Positions 27,001-39,000 of a stretch of DNA of 64,000 nucleotides are shown here, one piece after another. The translations under genes were made by a program, and so were the position numbers. The first letter of the stretch is position 1. Each line of letters starts with the position of its first letter. The notes under the pieces were generated by a model, which saw nothing but the letters and a program-made list of their open reading frames with translations, ran no database searches and was not told where the DNA came from. The stretch lies in NCBI GenBank assembly GCA_964016985.1, contig OZ024827.1, forward strand, positions 60,776,181 through 60,840,180. Direction: 5' to 3'. The stretch is from Anodontia alba. Its lineage: Eukaryota; Mollusca; Bivalvia; Lucinida; Lucinidae.

Positions 27001-30000
27001 ATGCAAGGTTTGGTGGCTAGAGGTCTTACACGAGGAGATTTGGAACGTTGACGTAAATTATGTCAAAGTCACTGCAGCAAAAATATAGGTCAAGGTCACC
27101 AGGTCAAAATATCTGCTAAGTCAGTACATTGAGGAGAAGCACTTTGCAAGGTTTGATGGTTGTAGGCCTTATAGTTGAGGAGATATCGAACATCGACGCA
27201 AAATATGTCAAAGTCACTGGAGTGCAAATTATAGGTCAAGGTCACCGGGCCAAGGTACCTGCCAAGTCTGTACATCTAGGAGAAGCACTATGCAAGGTTT
27301 GGTAGTTGTACACCTTATAGTTGAGAAGATCTGGAACGTCAACGTAAATTGTGTCAAAGTCAATGGAGCGCAAAATATAGGTCAAGGTCACTGGGTCAAC
27401 ATATCTGCCAAGTCAGGAGGTCAGGGAGATGTGTCATGCAAGGTATGATGGTTGTTGTAGAATTGTAGTTGATTAGAATACTAACTTCGACGTAAATGTC
27501 GAACTTCAACATAACAGAACTGTTAAGAGACAGACGGACGGACGAACGGACAGACGAATGGAAAAGCGGGCACCTATGTCGCAAAGTCAGGAGGTCAGGG
27601 AGATATTTCATACAAGGTTTGATGGTTGTTTAGTCTTGTAGTTGATTAGAATACTAACTTAACTTTGACATAAATGTCGAACTTCGACATAACAGAACTG
27701 TTAAGAGATGGACAGACGGACAGACGAACAGACAGACGAATGGAAAAGTTGGCACCTATGTCGCAAAGTCGGGAGGTCAGGGAGATGTTTCATGCAAGGT
27801 TTGATGGTTGTTTAATCTTGTAGTTGATTAAAATACTTTGACATAAATGTCGAACTTCGACATAAATGTTGACAGACGGACGGACGAATGGACAGACATA
27901 CGGAAAAGCGGACGCCTATGTTGCAAAGTCAGGAGGTCAGGGAGATGTTTCATGCAAGAATTGATGGTTGTTTAGTCTTGTAGTTGATCAGAATACTAAG
28001 TTTGACATAAATGTCGAACGTCGACATAAATGTTGACAGACGGACGGACGGACGGACTGACGGACGGACGGACGGAAAATCGGACGCCTATATCGCACCC
28101 TGCTACAAGCAGGTGCGATAAAAAGAAAGAAAAGAAAGCAAGATAATAATCATCATATCCTTCACCCAGAGTATCAAGACAGGATTACCTTTATCTGCAA
28201 CAGCTTCAGAATCATCTTCCTCCAAATGCTCACCATCATCTGGAGTGTTTTTCTTACTTCCGTACAGTCGACGACATGCTGCACATTCTTGTTCTTTATC
28301 CATAGGAGTATACTCTGTATTGTGAAAGAGATTCTTGTGTCGCCTTAGGAGTTGTCTTTGACGAAATGCCATGTCACATTCATCACATTCATAGGGTTTC
28401 TCGCCTGAGTGGGTCAATAAATGGGTCTCAAGGTGTCGGAGGCTACCAGCAGCATAATCACATAAATTACACTTGAAGCATTTTTCTCCCTCATGACTCT
28501 TCATGTGAACTTTAAAGTGATATCGATCTGGAAAGGTGTCACCACATTTCTTGCACAACTGTGGAGTGTCACTAGAGTGTAACTTCTGAATATGTATTTT
28601 AAGGTCTGTCTTTCTACCACAAGTTGTTGGGCAGTAATCACATTGGAACACTGGCTTATTACCAGAATGGATCAACTTGTGAGCCTGTAAATTTAACAAC
28701 ATTTGCGTGTAAACACTTCCTCTTTAACTCTTGTTTTGCTGAATAATGATGATGAGTTCAGGTTTAATAAGGCATCAACCCCTGAGTGTCATTTGCATCA
28801 AAATGGTGTACTAGCTTGGTTTTGTAATGAAACTGCTATATCAATAAGTCATATATGCATGAAATGTAAACCTAGAATAAATGTCTTGCTGAATAATTTA
28901 AGATGCCCCTCCCATTTCTAATTGACAGCCAGTCAGATTGCTTGATATATGTTGTTGATACAAATTCGCATAATGAATGACAAACAATGTAGATCCAGAT
29001 CAGTCAGCTTCTGAAGAAGCCTACTGATCTGGATCTACACTGTAAAGTTGGGGCATATCTGGGTTCAGCAGGACCAGGTTTAAAAAAGTACTACATATTT
29101 AATTCTGTAGCATAGCTCCAGATAAGGGGAGTATCCAAGTAAATACTTGTCTTATTTCTCCAGGAAAACATATGTTGTGGATATTCAGTAGATGTGTCTT
29201 ACCAAGGCACTTCTAACGAGTACTCACAACATACCTTTTCTTGGAGAAATAGAATTTATACCAATGTTTTATGTTGAAAAATGTGCCCTTTGCCATAAAC
29301 CCAATATTCATATTCACAGGAAGAAATTTTATTATTTTGTTCTACAGAAGTAACTTCTCAAAACATCTATATTTGTATTGAAACTGTTGGTCTATTAGCT
29401 GGAGAAGTTTATTTTTAACCTATTATGTTATGTTGCCAAGCAAAAGAGCAGCTAGTACCAGTTTTAAAGTCTTTGGCATGACTCAGGCGAGGCTTGAACC
29501 CACAAACTCCTGAACACCAAGTGGATGCTCTACCAAATGAGCCACTTTGCCTGTCCATTAGCTTTAAAAACCTGGTACCTGAAAGATGTTACTCTTATGG
29601 ATCTGAGCATTTTCAAGGGAAGTATCTTTGTCAATATTTTGTTGCCCTTCTAAAAAGGATCTACTTTGGGAGCAAAATGTTTCTTTTAAGGGTAGACCCG
29701 TTTTCAGATGGGGTTTGCTGAGCAGAAAAACACACAGACTGTCAAATGTTGTCCCCCATGTAAAAAGGGCAGAAAAACTACCATGTGTATCCAGTCCCCT
29801 AAAGCTGTTATTCTTTCAGATGAAGTTGAAATAGAGGGAGTATTAATATTACAGTTGGATGTTATTCTGAGGGCATAAACTTGAAAGACATACTTTATCC
29901 AAGAATGCCCAAATATCTTTTATGAACTCTTCAGCTATGCATGTTGGAATGATCTAGTATCTACTTTAAGGAGTGCTTTATACAAATTGACATAACTGGT

Positions 30001-33000
30001 TCAGAAAATGGTAAAGTTCACTTCAAACAGAGTAGACCCAGACAGATGAACATGACACTATCACCCACTACATTATACTATACTGACACCTGTCCAACCA
30101 GTTCCAACTCTTCTTCCTAACTCTGAGCACCAAGGTAATTAGCTAGTACCAACTTTAGAGTCTTAGGTATAACCCAGTTGGGGAGCAAACCTACAATCTC
30201 CCAATCAGAAGGCTGGCAATCTACCATTTGAGACAGGTCTGACCCACTTTTAACCCTTTCATCCCTGCAGACCAAAACAGATACCTATGCGAACAGTGTG
30301 GATACAGATGGCTTGTTACAAGCAATCTCATTAGGATCAACACTATTTGCCATTCTGTTTCTGATTTTCATCAATGGACTTGTCCAAAAACTCAGGAGTG
30401 AAAGGGTTAAGCTGCTGTTCTGTCCTGAATTCTGTTGGAACGTCACTACACACCTTAAACCTGACAATCTGAGGAAACGGATATACTGTTCAGCTGATAT
30501 TCTAGGGGACAGTGGAAACTGTAACTCTCTAGGCATGACATACTATTAAGCAGCAACTCAATGAAATTGGGAACGTCAAACCTCTAAGTATTTACTCTGA
30601 TAAAATTTGGTACAACATACTTAAAATATTTGCTGTTACTATTGAGTGATTGATTGTGTTAGAGTTTAACGACATGTCAACCCTTGTGGGTCATTTTGTG
30701 TCATCTCCCAGAGAAAGGGAGAAAAGAGATAGAAGAGAAAGTAGAAGAGATGAAAGAGAGGGACCTGGAAGAAAGAGGAACAGGAGTGAAAGTGAAGAAA
30801 CAGATGAAATAAAAACAATCCCCCTCTACCCTTACCTGCTACAAGGATAGCAGGCCTAGCCCAACTGTAAGCAAGTATCAGTTGGACACCCCGTTGACGT
30901 GAGATACACAACACCTTCGCACCACCCGACCACCCCCTACTAATGAGTGAATATAAGATTTATATGACATAACTCTAAAGCTGTAATGCAAGTTGGCATG
31001 AAATATGTATTTAACCTTTACCACTCTCTGAGCTAATTCAGAAGATGACAAACTGAAGATATTTTTCTCATTTTTCCCAGAAAATAGGATTTGACATTTC
31101 ATGCAAATTGTCTCTATTTGCATGAAATGTGAAAACCTATATTCATGAAAAAATATTTCAACATGTAGCCTGCTAAAAATTTTACCAAGAGTGCTAAGCG
31201 TTAAAGTCAAGAAATAGTTACAACATGACATACCTTTAAGCTATTACTCTGAGTGAATTTGGCATGACATATATCACACTGATATGGTTTCTCACCAGTG
31301 TGTATCCGCATATGTCGTTTCAGTTTATATGTGTCGGGGCTTGCGTAGTTGCAGTGGGAACACTGGTATGGACGTTCTCCTGTGTGCATTCTGATATGGC
31401 GCTTCAGTTTACTCAGTTCCACACTGGCATATTCACATTCTGTACACTTGTGAGGTTTCTCAAATGTGTGCTTGTATCTGTTTATAGAAGAGAACAATCA
31501 CAGCTCAAGATAAGGTACTTTTTCAACCAAAAAGTACTGGGCCCAGTTGTTCAAAGCGTCGTTAGCTTAACAAGCTCTTTAAAGGTCATTTCGTTAACTG
31601 TTTTAGCAGATTTAATACACAATATTCTGATATTTTTTGCTGAAAAAATGTGAGTAGCTTTTGCAGTGCAATGCAAAAGCTACTCACATTTTTTCAGCAA
31701 AAAATTTCAGCATATTTGCGTATCACTTGATGTAAATTTTAATGAATCGTTAACTAACGATGTCGTTAGCTTTGAACAACTGGACCCTGGTATTATCCTA
31801 CTTCTCAAAAAAAAACATAGAATGTGGGTACTTGTTAGAAGTGCCTCTGTGAGGCACTTCTATTGAGTACCCACAACTTAAGTTTTCATGGAGAAGTAAG
31901 ACAAATATTATATGGATACCCCTCTTATCTGAAGCTAGTTTAAACAGTATTTTATTTGTATAATTCTTTACAGAAAATACAAAACAGAACATAATATATA
32001 TGGTATATATATACAAAAGGGATCCAGAAGAAAGTCATCTGACTTATCCCAGCTATCTGGAGCTATGATACTATCTGTCAGTTAACATATAAACATAAAA
32101 CTTTAACACTTCTAAAATTTTAAGTCATTGACTGTTAATCTCATAGTCTTTTCAAGGGGCTGGCTTGTACCAAACAAAACTTCAGCCCAGTATCTAACAT
32201 GAATCCAAGTATCAACTACATATAAAGCCAACCAGGTGTTGGCAACCTTGTACAAATCAGCAAAAATATAACTTACATCAAAATATTTTGATTGTAATAG
32301 TCTTCAAAAAAGCGTAATAAAACATGATATACTGTCCCTGGTCTTCAAAAAATACTCCTTGACAATGAAAAGAATCACAACTCATTAAAACTAGACATGT
32401 GTCCAAAGTACACAGATGCCCCCGCCCTATGGCCTTTGCTCAAATGGCTGTTTTCTTTGACCCCACCCCACAGCCCCACCCCTAGCATGATCCAGTTTCC
32501 AAACTCTGGTCTCTGTATAAACTATTTCATTTGTGATCATTATACCCGATTTCTAACTTTCTAGGGCAAGTAATGGTACCATACTTATGATTCTATTGCC
32601 ATTTTGCGTGTGTTCAATATGACCGGTTATACATTCTGACCCCTGGCTCCGCCCAAGGGGCAACTCTACCATGAAGTCTAAGGTCTTGGTCTGGGTAAAT
32701 ATAATATACCAAATTCCAACTTTGTAGCATAAAGGTATTCAAAGTTATGAGCAACTTTGACATAAATGTGAATGTAAATATGCAGGTAAACTTGCATGTA
32801 AACTTGAATGTAAACTGTAACATTTGTTACTCTGGTTATGAACGTGACATACACACGTATGGACGTAACATCATGGAGAAAACGCTATATGCCCCACTCC
32901 TGCCTTCGGCAGGCGGGGGCATAAAAATCATCAAAGTTTGACAGAGATTTTTCTAACATGCACACATATTCTCTATCAACTGCATGAAATATAACTACAA

Positions 33001-36000
33001 ATTATAGACAGATGTACATCTGTACAATGGATGGACAGACGACATCCAGTAGGGGTGAAGGATGGTGGTTCTGTGGGAGGTGGTTATAAAATCAGCTTAA
33101 AAATTATGCCTCTAAATGCTGAATAAAAATATTAAAAGTCCTTTTTTCTTATATTCCTCAGAAAACATGGTTTGAAATATCAAACCCTATTTTCTGGGCA
33201 GGAAATGATGCATTGTCCAGAATAGAATGAATATTCAACTCCAGGGTGTTATCATATCAATGTTCACAAATCACAAATTCACAATATATATATCAATTAA
33301 TGTTCACAGTACATTAATGAGGCTTAGCATGCTGCATAAAATATTTCAGCAGATGACATATGGAACTATTTTTCTTATTTTTTCCAGAAAATAGGACTTC
33401 AACATTTCCTACAAACTGCCTCATTTGCATGAAATGTCAGTCTACTTGCTGGAAAATTATCATCAATTGGTCAATTCTGCCCACAGAGTAGTAAGAGTTA
33501 AAAATAAGCACAAGTTTACTATAAGTACATGTATTTACCTTATATGTCTAACAAGTTCTCCTGATGTCGTGAAGGCTGAGTCACATGATTTACATTTATG
33601 AGGTCTGACACCTGTGTGAGTGTTTATATGGTTCTGTAATGAAGCCATGGATTTGAACCCTCTCTGACAAATACTGCACTTATGTGGTCTATCTTCAGAA
33701 TGTGACTTCATATGGCGAGACAGAAGATATCTTTTTGGGCTTGTATAGCTACAATAACTACACATTAGCTGATCACCAAATGGGATAGCTGAAATAGTCG
33801 TTGGAGACTGTCTGTTTGGTGAGACCTGAGTAATTTTTACAAGTCTTTTTGTAGTGCCGTCTGCTTCAATAATCTCTTCAACAACTTCTCCCCGTAAATT
33901 CTCACCAAAATCATACTCTCGTCTTTGGTCCTTTTCTCCACTGGTATTGACTATAAGAATATAGTTGCCAGGGCCTGGAAGCTGTACATCTCCACCAGCA
34001 AGCAGAGCTGGTGTAGCACTGACCGGTGTAGCCTCTGCACCAGCAGGGAGGGTTGGAGTGGATACTGGTTCTGGAATTGCCAGGGTGGGCTGACTGACAT
34101 TAGTCACACCATAAACAGCACCATCATCTGTCTGTACTGCAACTAACTGAGGTTGTGCAGTGTTGGCAGAGTTTCTCAATGCGACAAGCTGTGCAGGTCT
34201 GATGTCAGTCTGTGGTAGTTGTACAGTCTGGAGCTGATTAATAGTAGATGTATTTGCTGCCACGGATGCTAACACTGCTACTGGATCAGTGCCATCAATT
34301 ACAGACACAGGAACTGAATTCTGGCTATTAGATATGACATCAATTAAAGATTTTGTTTGATGTACTGGTAAAATATCTGAAAGATAAATAACCTTTAGCA
34401 ATTTCTGGACAAATTCATCAACATGACGACAAACTGCTATTAGTTTTCTTATTTTCTCGTGGAAAACATGGTTTGACATTCCATGCAGATTTTCTCCCAG
34501 GATACAATTCACATGAGATTTTCTGAGGAAAATATTTCAAAAAACCTGCTAAAATAATTACCCGGCATGCAGAGTGTTAAAATCATATAAGCAGAACTAC
34601 AAAATGTAATATGCATACAATCTGAGAGTCCACATGAGCACATTGTATACACCTAAGTAGTCAAACAGAAATGTCAGAGTAAAGAGCGTAGACACACTGA
34701 AGCTAAAGGAGCAGTTTGCTCAGCATCAGCATGGTTTGTTTTACGACTAGCAGACTTTTGACACATTACATGGTAGTCAACTTGACTCAAAGCTCGAATT
34801 TTAGGATAAGCATGGCATGTCTTGACAGAATCTGAATATTTAGAGTATAATTATGGTAGCTTGCTGTTGGTTTGTCAGTCATGTCTGACCATAACCATCG
34901 TAAGTCACACCTCCAGACAATGCTCTCTTTTTAACCAAAAAAGGGTACATTCATATTCTTATTTCTTCCTGAAAACATAACTTGTGGGTACTCATTAGAA
35001 GCATCTCACCAAGGCACTTCTAATGAGTATCCACAACATACTTATAAACATTTTCATGGAGAAATAAGAAAAAATATGAACTTAATACCCAGCGGTATCC
35101 GGAACTATGACAATTGAGGAGTCCAACCTTTGATCTAAATGCTCTGCCACAGGTTGTGCAGGCCAGAACTAAGATGATAGCTGATGTAGTGCTTTCTAAA
35201 AACTAACTGATCATCAACTAACAGTTGACCAGCAGAAAATATAGTCATTTTTATTTAAGCCCTCTTCCAGGTACTTATTCATAGCTCCAGATAAGAGGAT
35301 ATCCACATATTTCTCCGTGAAAACATGGTTTGGGTACTCTTTATAAACGCCTTCCTGAGGTGCTTCTAATGAGTACCCATAACATATGTTTTCATAGAGA
35401 AATAAGAAACATATCAGTACTATTCAGTTGAAAAATTGCCTTATTGGGAGCTATACTTATTTCTGGCTATTCTCATTGAATTTCTCTATCTTTATTCACC
35501 ACTTATCTAAAATGATCCATATAGACAGCTTTAACAGTATTTCATTTTTTTTACAACTTCTCTATTAAAAAAAAGTGAGAAAAAAATATGTTTCTTAAAA
35601 TAGAATTTACCGATTAGTTGACTATGAAGATACTTTCTGATCATCAACAAGAGGTAAAAGTGGCTGATTTGGTTAACTCTAGTGATACTACAATAAATGT
35701 CTTTAAAATTTAAAACACTTTATTTCATACTTTTTTTTTGCCTAACTTTTGCTTTTTATGCAGTTCTTTCTTAAAATAGTGGAATGGTAAACAGTGTAGA
35801 CCTAGATCAGACTGCTCCTTCAGAAGCAGTCTGATCTTGGTCTCCACTGTTTGCATATGCTATTTTGTCGGACTGATGTACAAAATTTTAGGACATTTAC
35901 TGTACTGTAGCTCTGGCTTTGTACTTAGCCAGATGTAGGTATTCATGAATGTATTGACAACATTTTACATAGTACAAAAAGTAACGGGTATCTGATCCTT

Positions 36001-39000
36001 ATGGTATCTAAAAAGCCAAAGACTTAGGCTAAGTTAGCCAATGTATTTATACTCAAAAAGAGTCATACAGCCAGAAAGGCATATGCATACAGTCTGATCA
36101 GGGCCATCACTGTCTGTTTGACTGTAATTACTGATGAGGGGTATCTAGATAATTACTTTTTTCGGATTACTCCATAAAATCATGAGGGTATGGTACTCAT
36201 TGGAAGTGCCTCAGGGAGGGGCTTCTAATGTGTACCCACAACATATTTCTTATGAAGAAATAACAAAAATACATAATTTTTTTATACGAGACACCATTGA
36301 ACCGCGTTTGTTTGAGCTGGAGTTTTACGGCCAGGTATCTACATAATTTTCCTATTTCTCCACTTAAACACGTTGTGGGAGTTCATTAGAAGAGCCTTAC
36401 TGAGGGGCTTCTAATGAGTACCCACAACATATTTTCATGGAGAAATAAGAAAATATCAGAATTTTTTGGTTGAGTAAAAAAAAATCTTATCTTTTGCTAT
36501 GGGTAGCCTTTACCATCTGTCATTTGATACTAGTTATATGTGACAAAATGTGAGCAAAGGTTCCTTCCAACATACACTAACCCTTGTCATGCTGAATAAA
36601 TTAAGATGCCATGCCCACTTCTAATTGTCAGCCAATCAAATTACTTGATCCAGATTTTTGATTCAAATTCACATACTTAATGACAAACAGTGCAGATCAA
36701 GGTCAGTTGGCTTCTTTAGAAGCCAACTGATATGGATCTACACTGTTTGCAAAGGCAGTGTATATCCGTGTTCAGAAGGAAAAGGGTTAACTTTGCATTC
36801 AGCAATAAAGGCCAGATCAGCTGTGCATTCATAGCTTGTTCTAGGCCATTTTTTTGCCTGTTTAAAGCAGCAATGGGTACAGAAGAATGCATCAACAGAG
36901 AAGGGCCTATTCAGCCAAGAGGCCCATGGGCCACGGGTCGCTCACCTGAGTGACATAGTCACTGTAGATATGCACATGTTATGCAACATTTTTCCAATCC
37001 TGTCATCGCAACTAATGAAAAGATCATCATTTAAGCAGTTCTTAATTTTGAAGAAGAATATATATGGCATGATAGTCAATGGAGCGTGATCATTTGAACA
37101 AACTCTCAATCACATTTCAACAGTAGGATCAATGTGAAATTTGTTGGCAAATGGCTAAGTGGTTTCTGAAGAATCATGATTTTATACATGTAAACAGCTC
37201 AGTGGCAGGGAAATATAATAAACATAAACAAGATGGCAGCTATCTTGGATTTCCAATCAGAATGATTTTAGCTACTGTTGATCTACAAGTCACCTCGATA
37301 CTTCCAATGAACTTTGAGTCAACTGCCCTTTCAGTTCAGGAGGAAAAGTTCAGAACAGATTTTCAAGATGGCCGCCATGACGGCCATCTTGGATTTCCGA
37401 TCCAAACAATTAAAGCTATTTTAGATCTACAAGTCACCCCAATGCTCCCTACCAAGTTTGGAGTCAAATGGCCTTTCAGTTCAGGAGAAGAAGCGAAAAA
37501 TAGATTTTCAAGATGGCTGTCATGGCGACCATCTTGGATTTCTGATAGGGATGATTTTAGCTATTTTTGATCTACAGGTCACCCTGATGCTTCCTACCTA
37601 GTTTAAAGTCAATAAGCCTTTCGGTTCAGAAGAAGTGAAAAATAGATTTTCAAGATGGCCGCCATGGCGGATTTCCAATCGGAACAATTTTAGCCATTTT
37701 TGATCTATGTCACCCCGATGTTTCCTACCAAGTCAATTGGCTTTTGGGTTTAGGAGAAGAAGCTAAAAAAAGATTTTCAAGATGGCCACCATGGCGGCCA
37801 TCTTAGATTTCCGATCAGCAGGATTTTAGCTATTTTTGATCTACAAGTCACCCTGATGCTTCCTACCAAGTTTGGAGTCAACTGGCCCTTCTGCTAAGGA
37901 GATGAAGTGAAAAATAAATTTTCAAGATGGCCGCCATGGCAGCCATCTTAGATTTCTGATTGGAACGATTTTAGTTATTTTTGATCTACAAGTCACCCCA
38001 ATGCTTCCTATCAAGTTTCGAGTCAACTTGCCTTTCGGTCCAGGAGAAGAAGTGAAAAATAGATTTTCAAAATGACGGCCATGGCGGCCATCTTCGATTT
38101 CCGATCGGCACGATTTTAGCTATTTTTGATTTACAAGTCACCCCAATGCTTCCTACATTTGTACCAAGTTTCCAGTCAACTGGCCTTTCGGTTCAGGAGA
38201 AGAAGCAAAAAATAGATTTTCAAAATGACGGCCATGGCGGCCATCTTGGATTTCCGATCGGAACGATTTTAGCTATTTTTAATCTACAAGTCACCCTGAT
38301 GCTTCCTACTAAGTTTCGAGAACTGACTTTTGGGTTTAGGAGAAGAAGCGAAAAATTTTCACCAAATCTTGAAAATACCAAATCTTGGATTAATGATTGG
38401 CACAATTTTAGCTATTTTTGATCTACAAGTCCCCCCAATGCTTCCTACCAAGTTTCGAGAAGTGGCCTTTCGGTTCAGGAGAAGAAGCAAAAAATAAATT
38501 TTTAAGATGGCAGCCATCTTGGATTTCCGATCAGAAAGATTTTAGCTATTTTTGCTCTACAAGTCACCCTGATGCTTCCTACTAAGTTTCGAGTCAATTG
38601 GCTTTTGGGTTTAGGAGAAGAAGCGAAAAACAGATTTTCAAGATGGCCCATACAAATGCACCATGGCGGCCATCTTGGATTTTCAATCGGCACGATTTTA
38701 GCTATTTTTGATCTACAAGTCACCCCGATGCTTCCTACCAAATTTGCAGTCCATTGGCCTTTCGGCTCAAGAGAAGAAGGGAAAAATAGATTTTCAATAT
38801 GGCCGCCATGGTGGCCATCTTGGATTTCCGATCGGAATGATTTTAGCTATTTTTTGATCTACAAGTCACCCTGATGCTTCCTACTAAGTTTGGAGTCAAT
38901 TGGCTTTTGGGTTTAGGAGAAGAAGCGAAAAATAGATTTTCAAGACGGCCGCCATGGCGCCCATCTTGGATTTCTGATCGGAACGATTTTAACTATTTTT

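Noticed and set aside
23934..28123. CRISPR-like regular repeats
   Set aside because: Units are 125-180 bp, diverged and contiguous without unique spacers, in a eukaryotic intron; they are tandem repeats of transposable elements.
29480..29555. Possible tRNA gene on the minus strand
   Set aside because: tRNA-like head of SINE family C; two other diverged copies share the non-tRNA tail.
31264..31653. 129-codon plus-strand open frame
   Set aside because: Antisense shadow of zinc-finger exon 4 running into H2/H1 MITE sequence; no domain.
33925..34146. Plus-strand 73-codon frame
   Set aside because: Antisense of the low-complexity part of exon 3.
37151..37570. 139-codon open frame and similar ones at 38146 and 38572
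   Set aside because: Period of the 155-bp repeat is read through; the same peptide words ([12 protein letters not shown]) recur in each unit and on the other strand.
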